A stretch of 64,000 nt of DNA, taken from NCBI RefSeq assembly GCF_001999465.1, contig NZ_MQMF01000001.1:558001-622000 (forward strand), written 5' to 3'. The notes beneath the pieces were generated by a model. That model was not told the DNA's origin, ran no database searches, and was given only the letters and a program-made list of their open reading frames with translations. This document shows positions 47,725-56,427 of this stretch, in pieces; the first letter of the stretch is position 1, and every line of letters begins with the position of its first letter. Origin of the DNA: Fictibacillus arsenicus (GTDB lineage: Bacteria > Bacillota > Bacilli > Bacillales > Fictibacillaceae). Position numbers and translations under genes: made by a program.

Positions 47725-47877
47725 TTACGGCGTATGATTTCTAGTTGCATCAGCCGCTACTTCTAAACCTTTTTTATATTCCTTTTCACGGTCTTTCTCA
47801 ACATCTAACCGCTTCTCCAAGTCCCTTTCATACTCTGCAAAACCGCAACCATGTGATTGGTGCATTGCTTTTTCCAT
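47725..47877 (-). CDS. Possible 50-residue charged protein
   Basis: MEKAMHQSHGCGFAEYERDL then EKRLDVEKDREKEYKKGLEV and AADATRNHTP. Highly charged and helical. The ribosome site is weak, but a terminator lies 20 bases after the stop, between sufC and yurZ. No family recognised. The region 47880-48120 shows nothing else. Confidence 0.45.
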   Translation of the reverse strand: MEKAMHQSHGCGFAEYERDLEKRLDVEKDREKEYKKGLEVAADATRNHTP

Positions 47878-48123
47878 TTCAGATGTATGCTTTATTTTTA
47901 TGGGGTGGATAATGAATCAATCCTTTCGAGTTTAGATAGTTATAGCTTATCAGCAACTCATCAGATCCACAACCTGCATGTGATGCAATGCAAAGTTTTG
48001 TGAAAGGGTAATGCGTGCTTTCATCTATAGACTATAAACATCCCTTTAGAATCCTGCTGAATCCGCTACATTACTTCCATTACCTTTTTAAACATGAATA
48101 AAACCTGTTAATGTATGGAAAAT

Positions 48124-48504
48124 TTAATGGCGTGGTTTATTTAGCTCTTTAATACATTCCTGAACAAGGGTTACTCCCTGGCTCATAGCTGCTCCACCGC
48201 CAAATGCGGCAGAAACGCCTACAGCTTCCAAGATTTCATTTTCAGAACATCCTTGATCCAGACATCCCTTTGTATGATAAATGATGCAATACTCATCTTG
48301 AGAATAAATACTGATTCCCAGTGCAATAAGCTGTTTATATTTTTCGGAAATTTCGCCTTCCTTGAAACAGTGGCGCGTAAATTCATTGTATGCATGCGTT
48401 AATTCAGGCATATTTTCGTTATATTTTCCTAAACCTTCTTTATACCGGATAAGGTGGTACTGTGCAGAGTTTGATCCTGGCATCTGTTGGTCTTCTTGTT
48501 TCAT
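48124..48504 (-). CDS. yurZ: YurZ, carboxymuconolactone decarboxylase/AhpD-like protein
   Basis: 126-residue CMD-domain protein, a helical fold shared with AhpD peroxidase partners. [20 protein letters not shown] keeps one Cys where AhpD has CxxC with His; a further Cys is in [13 protein letters not shown]. subtilis yurZ lies at the same place beside sufC. Activity unknown, possibly thiol-based redox. Confidence 0.87.
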   Translation of the reverse strand: MKQEDQQMPGSNSAQYHLIRYKEGLGKYNENMPELTHAYNEFTRHCFKEGEISEKYKQLIALGISIYSQDEYCIIYHTKGCLDQGCSENEILEAVGVSAAFGGGAAMSQGVTLVQECIKELNKPRH

Positions 48505-48686
48505 GTCGTCGCTACACTCCTGTCACGTTTTAGTAAACAGGATTAGTATGGGTTATTTTTGTGGCTGATATGTAAGGAGAAAGGATTCTTTAAAGAAATA
48601 CACGATCACATAAAAATACGTCTTCATCACACATCTTTCCATTTTAATCCATTTATAGGGCCGTCTGAAAAAGACAAAACAAAAAG

Positions 48687-48713
48687 AGTGCCTACTCATG
48701 CGGAGACACCCTT
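48687..48713 (-). terminator. Imperfect terminator after metQ
   Basis: GGTGTCTC..GAGTAGGCACTC imperfect stem with TTTTTGTTTTG after it on the minus strand. Confidence 0.5.
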
Positions 48714-48720
48714 CATTCAT

Positions 48721-49539
48721 TTATTTAGTTACAGGCACTACTGCACCTTCGTATTTCTTTTCAATGAAATCTTGAATTTCTTTTGAACGCAATACTTCAA
48801 CTAGAGCTTTAATAGATTTCTTATCTTTATCTCCTTCACGCACTGCAATGATGTTTACGAATGGAGAATCTGAGCCTTCAATTGCAATAGCGTCTTTTTG
48901 AGGATTAAGACCTGCATCAATCGCATAGTTAGTGTTGATCAGTACTGCATCGCCTTCACCGTTTTTATATGCTTTTGGAAGCATTCCTGCATCAACGTCT
49001 GCTTTAAACTTTAATTTTTTTGGATTTTCTACAATATCTTTAACTTGCGCTTCAGTACCAGCGCCTTCTTTTACCTTAATTAAGCCTTCTTTTTCTAAAA
49101 GACCAAGCATACGCCCATGGTCAGCTACTGAGTTAGACATGATGATTGTAGCGCCTTCTGGCAATTCATCTAGTGACTTATACTTTTTAGAATAAACACC
49201 GATCGGCTCAATGTGGATGCCGCCTGCGTTTTCAAATTTATAGCCATGGTCTTTCATTTGTGATTCTAAATAAGGAACGTGCTGGAAGTAGTTTGCTCCG
49301 ATTTCTTTTTCATCTAAAGATTTGTTTGGAAGTACATAATCCTGGAACGTTTTAATCTCAAGCTCTACACCTTTTTCTTTAAGAAGTGGTTTTGCTTCTT
49401 CAAGAATTTCAGCATGTGGTACGTTTGATGCCCCGACGATCAGTTTTTCGTCGCTGATGCCGCCTTCAGTTTTATTGCCGCAAGCTGCTAGAGCTGCAAC
49501 AACTACAGCAAGCAAAATAATAGAAAATACTTTTTTCAT
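48721..49539 (-). CDS. metQ: MetQ, methionine-binding lipoprotein
   Basis: Extracellular solute-binding lipoprotein for methionine, 272 residues. Signal peptide with lipobox LAAC (Cys at about 20), then the NlpA-family fold: VGASNVPHAEILEEAKPLLK, NYFQHVPYLESQ, EPIGVYSKKYKSLDELPEGA. Third gene of metN-metI-metQ, under the S-box riboswitch upstream of metN. Confidence 0.96.
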   Translation of the reverse strand: MKKVFSIILLAVVVAALAACGNKTEGGISDEKLIVGASNVPHAEILEEAKPLLKEKGVELEIKTFQDYVLPNKSLDEKEIGANYFQHVPYLESQMKDHGYKFENAGGIHIEPIGVYSKKYKSLDELPEGATIIMSNSVADHGRMLGLLEKEGLIKVKEGAGTEAQVKDIVENPKKLKFKADVDAGMLPKAYKNGEGDAVLINTNYAIDAGLNPQKDAIAIEGSDSPFVNIIAVREGDKDKKSIKALVEVLRSKEIQDFIEKKYEGAVVPVTK

Positions 49540-49564
49540 GTGATTTCCTCCTTGTTGTTTGTGC

Positions 49565-50233
49565 TTATCTTTTATCTAAAGCTGTTGTGAATCGATCTCC
49601 TATCCATTGAATAACAAATACGATGACCAAGATCAGAACAGTTGAAACTAAAGTTACATCTGCATTATCCCGCTGGTAGCCTTCCATATAAGCAAGGTTT
49701 CCAAGTCCACCTGCTCCAACTACACCAGCCATTGCTGTGTAGCTTACAAGAGCAATCGCAGTGACGGTAATACCAGAAACAAGTGCTGGAGTGCTTTCAG
49801 GAATAAGGACTTTAAAAATTATTTGAGTGTTTGTGGCACCCATTGATTTCGCTGCTTCAATTACTCCTTTATTAATTTCTCTCAAAGCAATCTCAACCAT
49901 ACGTGCGTAAAACGGAGCTGCTCCGACAATTAAAGCCGGCAATGCTGCTTCTGCTCCAAGCATTGTTCCTACAATAAAGCGCGTAAAAGGAATCAGCAAA
50001 ATGATTAATATAATAAACGGAATAGACCGGAACACATTTACAATAATTGCAATGATGCTATTTAAGAATTTGTTTTCCCATAGGTTGCCGGGAGCTGTTA
50101 AATATAATGCAAGCCCAAGAGCGAGACCTAAAACGAATGTTACAAGTACTGAAATAGCTGACATATATAAAGTCTCTTTCGTTGCTTCTAAAACAACATC
50201 CCACTGAACGTTTGTGAACCATGAACTAAGCAT
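49565..50233 (-). CDS. metI: Methionine ABC importer permease
   Basis: 222-residue MetI-type permease (called MetP in B. subtilis) with five membrane helices. The EAA loop is EINKGVIEAAKSMGATNTQI, which contacts the ATPase. Its start overlaps the end of metN by eight bases, implying translational coupling. Confidence 0.96.
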   Translation of the reverse strand: MLSSWFTNVQWDVVLEATKETLYMSAISVLVTFVLGLALGLALYLTAPGNLWENKFLNSIIAIIVNVFRSIPFIILIILLIPFTRFIVGTMLGAEAALPALIVGAAPFYARMVEIALREINKGVIEAAKSMGATNTQIIFKVLIPESTPALVSGITVTAIALVSYTAMAGVVGAGGLGNLAYMEGYQRDNADVTLVSTVLILVIVFVIQWIGDRFTTALDKR

Positions 50234-51251
50234 TATGAATCACCTCAACTTCTACCTGAACACTATTTAAAAATTCCATAGCGTTAGAAAGTGCCGCTTC
50301 AGAACCTTTAATTTGGATAAACAACGTACCGTATGGACCATTTTGAGTTTGAGTAATTTTACCCTGCAGGATATTAACATCCACTTCAAAATTACGAATC
50401 AGCTCTGTGATTAAAGGCTGGCCAGCACGCCCTCCCACAAATGTAAGCTGAACAATTCTGCCCTCAGGGAACTCCTCTATAAACTGCTTAATTGTATCCA
50501 CTGTTTCTTCTGGTTCTGTAACCTGTTTTACAAAATCCTTCGTAATGGATTCTTTAGGATTTTTAAAGACGTTCAGCACATCGCCTTCTTCAACAACTTT
50601 TCCTTTTTCCATTACCGCAACGCGGTGACAGATCTTTCGTATAACATGCATTTCATGAGTGATCAACACAATGGTTAAACCTAACTTCTGATTAATTTCT
50701 ACTAAAAGATCTAAAATGCTGTCCGTTGTTTTTGGATCAAGTGCTGAAGTCGCTTCATCACATAATAAAACTTTCGGATTATTAGCAAGTGCTCTCGCAA
50801 TACCAACACGCTGTTTTTGACCTCCGCTGAGCTGTGAAGGGTACGAGCCGCCTCTGCCTTCTAATCCGACTAGATCAATCAGCTCGTCCACACGCTTCTT
50901 AATTTTGTCTTTCGGATATCCTGCAATTTCTAACGGGAAAGCAATGTTCTCTCTAACGGTTCTTGACCATAAAAGGTTGAAGTGCTGAAATATCATACTT
51001 ATTTCCTGTCTAGCTTCTCTTAGTTTTTTTGAAGATAGCTCAGACATATTTTTTCCGCCGATGGTAACCGTACCGCTTGTCGGTCTTTCCAGCATATTGA
51101 GAATTCGGATCAGAGTACTTTTACCTGCTCCGCTGTACCCAATAATGCCGTAAATTTCACCTTGTTTTATGTTTAAATCTACCGTATCAACAGCCTTAAC
51201 TTCACCATCTTTGGTTTGAAAGACTTTACGGACTGAATGTAAATTAATCAA
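50226..51251 (-). CDS. metN: MetN, methionine ABC importer ATPase
   Basis: 341 residues from TTG 51251 (INLHSVRKVFQTKDGEVKAV follows), where GAGG lies eight bases upstream; the frame's upstream extension crosses the repeat and is not real. Walker A GYSGAGKST, signature LSGGQKQRVGIARAL, Walker B VLLCDEATSALDP, and a C-terminal NIL domain that senses methionine. First gene of the importer operon. Confidence 0.96.
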   Translation of the reverse strand: MINLHSVRKVFQTKDGEVKAVDTVDLNIKQGEIYGIIGYSGAGKSTLIRILNMLERPTSGTVTIGGKNMSELSSKKLREARQEISMIFQHFNLLWSRTVRENIAFPLEIAGYPKDKIKKRVDELIDLVGLEGRGGSYPSQLSGGQKQRVGIARALANNPKVLLCDEATSALDPKTTDSILDLLVEINQKLGLTIVLITHEMHVIRKICHRVAVMEKGKVVEEGDVLNVFKNPKESITKDFVKQVTEPEETVDTIKQFIEEFPEGRIVQLTFVGGRAGQPLITELIRNFEVDVNILQGKITQTQNGPYGTLFIQIKGSEAALSNAMEFLNSVQVEVEVIHNA

Positions 51252-51290
51252 AGAACTAACCTCATTTCCTAGTACGTAATTCGTTATATT

Positions 51291-51503
51291 AAAGCCTCTT
51301 TTCAAAAAGTTGTCGCTTAATGGCTCTTCATTGACCAGTTGATTGGAGTGCAAGGTGCGAGACTCCTGCGGGATCATCGGGACAGGTGAGACTCCTAATT
51401 TCGCAAAGCGTAAAGGAGGCTCACCGCACGCCCCTCGGAAAGCGAGCATCCTGAAACGGAAATCAACTACTTTCAAAAGCAACAAAGTTTACGAAAACAG
51501 CTA
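51291..51503 (+). repeat. Dispersed structured repeat, copy 4
   Basis: Outer arms AAGCCTCTTTTCAAAAAGTT and AACAAAGTTTACGAAAACAG flank a core from GTTGATTGGAGTGCAAGG to AAACGGAAATCAAC. Central stem GTGAGACTCCT/AGGAGGCTCAC. It lies between the S-box terminator and metN, in opposite orientation to the operon. Confidence 0.9.
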
Positions 51504-51511
51504 AATAAAAA

Positions 51512-51545
51512 ATGCCCTTCTGCTTCAATATGAGCAGAAAGGCAT
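51512..51545 (-). terminator. S-box expression-platform terminator
   Basis: ATGCCTTTCTGCT pairs with AGCAGAAGGGCAT (two G-U or mismatch positions) and is followed by TTTTTTATTT on the minus strand. Confidence 0.85.
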
Positions 51546-51567
51546 ATAATATTCTATGCTCGTTCTC

Positions 51568-51689
51568 CTCATCTCCCAAGACATTTAATGCCTTGCAGGA
51601 ATTGGCACCTTTCTAGTCAGTATGTACGACACATACAACTAGCGGTTGCCGGGTTTCATAGGGCCAGTCCCTCCACCTCTCGTGATAAG
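51568..51689 (-). promoter_or_regulatory. SAM-I (S-box) riboswitch aptamer
   Basis: Minus strand carries CTTATCACGAGAGGTGGAGG, GACTGGCCC, ATGAAACCCGGCAACC, AAGGTGCCAATTCC and closing GAGATGAG, in the standard order. With the terminator it lowers metNIQ expression when SAM is plentiful. Confidence 0.96.
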
Positions 51690-51746
51690 TTAAAGCGTTG
51701 CGTTATTAAGTTAAAGCGTTGCATTTTTTTTGAATCACTGTGAAGA

Positions 51747-51775
51747 ATAATATCACCACTGTCGATTCGTGTCAA
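51747..51775 (-). promoter_or_regulatory. Promoter of the S-box-metNIQ transcript
   Basis: TTGACA (51770-51775) and TATTAT (51747-51752) on the minus strand with a 17-base spacer. Confidence 0.85.
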
Positions 51776-52116
51776 ACATTTTTAACACTTTTAATCAATA
51801 TGCCTGCAGATATTTGTTCCCAATGAGAACTTAAGTAAAATATAGCTTCCCATTTCAGCCGCTGCCTTAACGTTCCGTGAAATTCGATCATCTCTTGTCG
51901 AAGGAGTGTTGTAAGCTTCATTTTCCCCTCTAGCATCATTGACAGATACTTAGGATTCCCTTTGAAAACGACGATGCGATTACGTTCACCTTCACTGTAA
52001 TCGATCCTCAATGTGGTTTCATCATTTAAACTAAATCTAGGTTTAACCGGAATGTTATACAATGGCAAATATGGACTTTTTCCAATCTGTCTTTCAAAGA
52101 AGGTGACATCCAGCAT
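51772..52116 (-). CDS. Hypothetical 114-residue protein
   Basis: Basic, soluble protein starting MLDVTFFERQIGKSPYLPLY. The stretch GNPKYLSMMLEGKMKLTTLL weakly resembles SCP2-type lipid-binding domains, but this is only suggestive. The start ATG has GGGGGG upstream. It lies between rsgI and the S-box; its last codons overlap the metNIQ -35 region. Confidence 0.6.
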   Translation of the reverse strand: MLDVTFFERQIGKSPYLPLYNIPVKPRFSLNDETTLRIDYSEGERNRIVVFKGNPKYLSMMLEGKMKLTTLLRQEMIEFHGTLRQRLKWEAIFYLSSHWEQISAGILIKSVKNV

Positions 52117-52244
52117 ATAAAATCCCCCCGAATAGGTTGTTACTTCACCTTTTTCGAGAGGAGCTTATTGTTTACCTTTATAAAGTGTTCGACAGTCTGG
52201 AAAATTCGTTTTTGTATTTCCGACACTATAAACCATATTTAGTG

Positions 52245-53354
52245 CTAATGTTTGTTTCTATGTTTGTCGCGATCCTGTTTATTATTACCCTGTTTATTGC
52301 GATCCTGCTGATTTTTCTTGTGATGTTTGTCCGGGTTTCGGTTATGTTGTCCATTATTCTTTTGTTTATTGCTGTTAAAAGGACGATTTTGATGCTTTTT
52401 ACCATCGTTATTTAACTTTTTTTCTTTAGGCTGTACTAATTTTTCTTGTTTCTTGTTGTGGTGATTGTCTTGATTGTGATGATTCTCTTTGAGCTTTTTA
52501 ACTTCTTTTTGTTTACTGACTGCTTTTTTAGGCACAGCTATCTTTAATTCCTTCTTACTTTCATTAGCGTCAGTTTTAATTTTTCTTGGATGTGGTATGC
52601 TTTTTATGTCATTAGAGGATAAAGTATTCACTTTAAGCTCTTGGAAATTGACTTCTTTTATTTTTTCTTCTTTTAAAGTCTTGCCGTTTATGTTTGCGGT
52701 TTGGAATGCTTTATATTTTCCTGGAGACACTCCAAGCTTTTTTGCTTTTTCACGAGTGTCAGAATCAGACTCTGATACCGTAATTGCGACTGGGTATTTT
52801 ACAACAGTTTTTTTCACGATTGAATTTACGGCTTTATCAAGTGCTGCTTCAGTTTTATCATTGCCTTCTTCACTTGAAATTGTTGTAATGAGCATCGAGT
52901 GTTCGGTTTTCATATAGCCTTCTTTTTCGTAAGCTGTTATTAGTTGATCAGCAAAGTTCTCAAATGAAAAATCCCTATCAACATTCAAATTATATTTTTT
53001 TATGATGTTTCTGGCTTCGTCATTAAATGCATCTATTTGGATAACCTGCATTTCCTCATTAACGCCTACTTCTAAGCTCGGATTAATATCAAAGCTTACA
53101 TAGGCCGCTGCTGCTGACTGGGTTCCAGTCGGGATCAATCCTGATAAAAGAACAACAGCAAGTATCGCGGCTACGGATGGCAACACAAAAAGACTTCTTT
53201 TTCTGTTTTCCGAAAAATAAGAAGCCTGATACTCTCTGCCCACTGATGGATTTTTGCCTGCTGGTACTCGTAATGTTACAAATGTTCCATCTTTCATAAG
53301 CAAAGTTGCTTTTCTGTTGTTAACCTCTATTACAATGCCGCTGCCGCTTTTCAA
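52245..53354 (-). CDS. rsgI: RsgI-type anti-sigma factor
   Basis: Membrane anti-sigma factor holding SigI inactive, 369 residues. N-terminal cytosolic RsgI_N domain (GIVIEVNNRKATLLMKDGTF), one membrane helix near 54-78 (LFVLPSVAAILAVVLLSGL), then a conserved extracellular domain beginning AYVSFDINPSLEVGVN. A long C-terminal tail is very rich in His, Lys, Asn and Gln, probably a wall-associated sensor segment. TTG at 53354 has GGGAGGGAT upstream. Follows sigI by 87 bp. Confidence 0.9.
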   Translation of the reverse strand: MKSGSGIVIEVNNRKATLLMKDGTFVTLRVPAGKNPSVGREYQASYFSENRKRSLFVLPSVAAILAVVLLSGLIPTGTQSAAAAYVSFDINPSLEVGVNEEMQVIQIDAFNDEARNIIKKYNLNVDRDFSFENFADQLITAYEKEGYMKTEHSMLITTISSEEGNDKTEAALDKAVNSIVKKTVVKYPVAITVSESDSDTREKAKKLGVSPGKYKAFQTANINGKTLKEEKIKEVNFQELKVNTLSSNDIKSIPHPRKIKTDANESKKELKIAVPKKAVSKQKEVKKLKENHHNQDNHHNKKQEKLVQPKEKKLNNDGKKHQNRPFNSNKQKNNGQHNRNPDKHHKKNQQDRNKQGNNKQDRDKHRNKH

Positions 53355-53441
53355 TTGTATCCCTCCCGCTAGTTGCAGGATCAGTAGTAATTACAGGCAA
53401 GAGGAGTAATTCCCCTGCCGTGTAATCATGTATACCTCACC

Positions 53442-54197
53442 TTAAGGCTGAATGTAAGATTTCAGCGCTTGGAAATCGCCTAAATATATTAATGATACCG
53501 CTATTATATACTTTCGATTTCTCTCTATGGTTTTACGACTACAGGATACCATATTTAATAAATCTTTTATCGGCAATTGCTTTTTTTCCTTTAAAAATGC
53601 GGCAAGTTCTTCATTTTCTGCTAAAAGACGAGCAATTTCTTTTGCATTTTCACGTGCGTCCACATGCTTTGGACAATGTTTGCTTAGAACTTTAAAGTTT
53701 AGTCCAAAAGTTTTTAAAAGTTTTTGATATTCTTCTATTTCATAAACACGGTTTTCTACTTGGATCTGATCTTCAAAATGATCCATTGCTGCTTTTTGTT
53801 CAGCATAGCTTTCTTCTAAACGGCCTTCTTCGTCTTCTTCATCCGGCTGAAGAAAAATTAATCGATTTTGACGAACTTCTTTACGGATGTAATCAATGAC
53901 ACGTCGTCTAATAACCATATCTGCAAAGGATAAGAAGCGGCTTCCTTGTCCTTCTTGATATTGATCTATCGCTTCATTAAAGGCAAAAAGACCTACACTA
54001 AACTCATCCATTGTTCGATCTATATATTGACTGCACACTTTTGATGTAACTTTTTTAATGAATGGCTGGTAATCGCCAATCAGTTCATTTCTTAATTTTT
54101 CATCATTTCTTTCCTGGATCGTTAATACTTTATCTTCTATGCTTGTCATTTTGTTCTTTGCTATAGGAAATACTGCATTTAAATTTAAAGATGCCAT
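53442..54197 (-). CDS. sigI: SigI, sigma-70-family factor
   Basis: RNA polymerase sigma factor of the SigI group, heat- and wall-stress related in bacilli. 251 residues, same length as B. subtilis SigI, from MASLNLNAVFPIAKNK. ATG 54197 is preferred over TTG 54206 because GGGGTGAT then has normal spacing. Region 2 is FSVGLFAFNEAIDQYQEGQG and FLSFADMVIRRRVIDYIRKE. Operon with its anti-sigma gene rsgI. Confidence 0.93.
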   Translation of the reverse strand: MASLNLNAVFPIAKNKMTSIEDKVLTIQERNDEKLRNELIGDYQPFIKKVTSKVCSQYIDRTMDEFSVGLFAFNEAIDQYQEGQGSRFLSFADMVIRRRVIDYIRKEVRQNRLIFLQPDEEDEEGRLEESYAEQKAAMDHFEDQIQVENRVYEIEEYQKLLKTFGLNFKVLSKHCPKHVDARENAKEIARLLAENEELAAFLKEKKQLPIKDLLNMVSCSRKTIERNRKYIIAVSLIYLGDFQALKSYIQP

Positions 54198-54651
54198 GAT
54201 TATCAATCACCCCTGCTAAAAAAATTACTTCTGCTTTCATTCGTCTTCGTTTTTTTTGTTTTCGTAAAATCATTCTTATTTACCACTAATCGTTCGGGAG
54301 CAAACATGTAACAAGCTCTCCTATTCATTTATACCACGACTTTTGACATTTGTAGGATACAGTTCTATAACAATATTACAAGGCTCGTAACATTTGTGAC
54401 TTTCTTGTTAAATAACTGAATAGACGAAAAAAACTGATAACTAACTCTCTAACTTAAAAACCCCTTATTCCGACAAGGTCTGACTAATTTTTCGAATTAA
54501 AAATACACACTTCTTTATGTTACAGAGAAGTGTGCAGGAGACATTCATTTACCATATTTTTCTTAAGGAAAAACCCCCTAAAAAATCATTTTTCAAAAGA
54601 ATTAAGAGAACCTTAATGAAATATGGGGCTTTTCCCACATTTTATTACAAA
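54198..54651. other. Gap between sigI and yusE-like gene
   Basis: Contains the leader of sigI and, at 54506-54534, a CACACTTCT/AGAAGTGTG hairpin with TATTTTTAATT after it on the minus strand, probably ending the yusE-like transcript. No coding sequence seen. A sigI promoter could not be placed with confidence. Confidence 0.5.
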
Positions 54652-54993
54652 TTATTTTTCCTTATTTAAGAAATCCATCATCATATGATAAATATTTCCG
54701 GCCGATTGAAGAGCATAAATCTTTTTTACTGCCATCCCTCTCGATAAAACCATTAAACAAGGGACACTCGTGATTCCATATTGGTCTGCAAGTTCCGGCA
54801 TCTCATTTATATTGCATACTCCAGTCTGCAGGTTGATTCCTCTTTGAGCTCGAACAGTCTCTATGGCTACTTCCATCATTTTTTTACCCATCTTGCATGT
54901 ACCGCATAATGGTGTTTCCAAGTAGAGAAAGAAAGGTTTATGTATGGATTGCTCGATAATATGTTCCCAATTCGTTCTATTGATTTCTTTCAT
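54652..54993 (-). CDS. yusE: YusE, thioredoxin-like protein
   Basis: 113-residue thioredoxin-fold protein with active site CGTC (in TPLCGTCKMGKKMM, residues about 30-33) and the cis-Pro loop GITSVPCLMVL. Likely a cytosolic disulfide reductase; partners unknown. Order yusE-yusF-yusG-gcvH matches B. subtilis. It provides a two-Cys comparison for the UGA-containing paralogue at 34822. Confidence 0.88.
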   Translation of the reverse strand: MKEINRTNWEHIIEQSIHKPFFLYLETPLCGTCKMGKKMMEVAIETVRAQRGINLQTGVCNINEMPELADQYGITSVPCLMVLSRGMAVKKIYALQSAGNIYHMMMDFLNKEK

Positions 54994-55013
54994 ATATAAC
55001 CTCGTTATTTATA

Positions 55014-55353
55014 AAATGGTATGAAGCAGCCTATCATCTTCACCAGATGGCCGCCTTCTTCCATCAATTGTGATTTTTATTTCGATTCTGAAATAAGGAT
55101 ATCACGAATTCTTAGATGATGGTTAACGGCTTGCTTTGTTTTTGTGTCATTTTTAAGAATCACTTCACCTTTTTAAATCCTGTAATTAAAAAAGAAATCC
55201 TCCTTTCCCTTTATAATAAACACGTTGAAAACGCATGGGGGATAAGAGGATTTCCTACAACCTATTGAAACAAGCCTCCCTTTTTTGTCAATTTCTTTTC
55301 GGGAGGAGTTAATTTGCAAAGATATATTTAATTCATGTGAAGATAGCATCATT
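55014..55353. other. Gap with inverted repeats after yusF
   Basis: GAAATCCTC/GAGGATTTC (55194-55254) forms a long-looped hairpin followed by TTTTTTAATT on the minus strand, so it may be a terminator. CCTCCC/GGGAGG (about 55276-55304) is a second one. No gene seen. Confidence 0.5.
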
Positions 55354-55701
55354 TCATCCTAAACAATTTTTGTGAATATTAAAATGAGCACCAACTAATA
55401 CTTTCGCCAAGTACATAAGAGGTGTTGTTGCAACTTCTCTGTACATCTTATTAATATATAAATGCTCTGCATTCGGGAGCTCTCGCTGAAGCTGTTTTCG
55501 TAATTTATGACCTGCTTCATCGGCATCCACAAGTATATAAACATCTCGATCTTCAATTGCTAATGCAAGCTCTTCTAATTTATCTAAACCTAACGTGCCA
55601 TTCGTACAAATAATTTCAACCGGTTCATCTAAGATTGCAGAAAGCTTATCCTTATCTGATTTCCCTTCGACAATGATTACTTTATTCATGCTTCCATTCA
55701 T
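55354..55701 (-). CDS. yusF: YusF, TOPRIM-domain protein
   Basis: 115-residue protein consisting mainly of a TOPRIM nucleotidyl-transferase/hydrolase domain: VIIVEGKSDK holds the catalytic Glu and VYILVDADEAG the DxD. Similar to RNase M5 N-termini and B. subtilis YusF. Substrate unknown. The ATG at 55701 has GGAGAG at a proper distance; a second ATG at 55689 is possible. Confidence 0.87.
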   Translation of the reverse strand: MNGSMNKVIIVEGKSDKDKLSAILDEPVEIICTNGTLGLDKLEELALAIEDRDVYILVDADEAGHKLRKQLQRELPNAEHLYINKMYREVATTPLMYLAKVLVGAHFNIHKNCLG

Positions 55702-55877
55702 TACTCATCTCTCCTATACATTGAAGAACTATTAAATGAATGCATCGCTTAAATATATATTTGCTTTATATTATTAAAATCCTGCAAGAGATGTTCTTTA
55801 TTACTATTCCCCTTTTTACTATATTACTACCCCAAATTTACAGCAGTATGCTAATCGGCCTAATTGCGTGCAATCGC

Positions 55878-55903
55878 GTTTTAATCTCTTCCATAAAGGC
55901 TAA
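55878..55903 (+). promoter_or_regulatory. Possible sigma-B promoter
   Basis: GTTTTA and GGCTAA separated by 14 bases, close to the sigma-B consensus GTTTAA/GGGTAA, 50 bases before the KGG-repeat gene. The -10 carries one mismatch. Confidence 0.5.
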
Positions 55904-55953
55904 TCAAGGAATACATCGAGAAATTTAATTCGTATAAAAGGAGGAGATTACCA

Positions 55954-56259
55954 ATGGCTATGACAGAAAAAATGACTAGAGCAGAGGCAGGACGTCTTGG
56001 TGGAAAAAAGACTTCAAAATCACATGGCAAGGAATTTTACCAGCAGATCGGTAAAAAAGGGGGAAGATCAACCGCAGAAACTCATCAGGAAGCATTTTAT
56101 CAAGAAATCGGCAGAAAAGGCGGGAAATCAACTTCCCTATCACATAACAAAGATTTTTATCAAAAAATCGGACAAAAAGGCGGACAAGCCACCTCGAAAA
56201 CCCATGACAAGAGCTTTTATCAAAACATCGGTGCCAAAGGCGGAACCGCTGGGCGGTAA
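55954..56259 (+). CDS. KGG-repeat general stress protein (GsiB-like)
   Basis: 101-residue, very hydrophilic protein made of four tandem repeats of about 20 residues: FYQxIGxKGGxxTxxxHxxx. This is the LEA-like KGG motif of GsiB and related desiccation/stress proteins. ATG follows AAAGGAGGAG. B. subtilis gsiB is a strong sigma-B gene; a sigma-B-like promoter is visible here. Not homologous by position to a yus gene, so inserted between yusF and yusG. Confidence 0.9.
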   Translation: MAMTEKMTRAEAGRLGGKKTSKSHGKEFYQQIGKKGGRSTAETHQEAFYQEIGRKGGKSTSLSHNKDFYQKIGQKGGQATSKTHDKSFYQNIGAKGGTAGR

Positions 56260-56295
56260 ATGTCTAGTCACGGTTCAATCGTGGGATTTTTTGAA

Positions 56296-56421
56296 TTAAT
56301 TTGAAGGTAGGTACTGATAATTTGACCACTTTCTTGGATAATTTGACGAATTGCACAATTAATTTCGCCTAATCGCTCATTAATTTCACCAAATTACTCT
56401 TTAATTTCACCAATCTATTTT
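56296..56421. repeat. Array of six degenerate 21-bp repeats
   Basis: Units start at 56296, 56317, 56338, 56359, 56380 and 56401, each beginning (T/A)TAATTT(G/C)(A/G)C or close to it. The first nine or ten bases are conserved and the rest varies. It lies between the KGG gene and repeat copy 5. Confidence 0.75.
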
Positions 56422-56427
56422 TAACAA

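Noticed and set aside
52137-52415. Hydrophobic plus-strand frame antisense to rsgI
   Set aside because: Produced by the Lys/Asn/His-rich tail codons of rsgI read backwards; no ribosome site.
55740-55928. 62-codon hydrophobic frame before the KGG gene
   Set aside because: Overlaps the probable sigma-B promoter and lacks a ribosome site.
56296-56421. CRISPR array
   Set aside because: 21-bp degenerate tandem units without constant repeats and unique spacers; no cas genes nearby.
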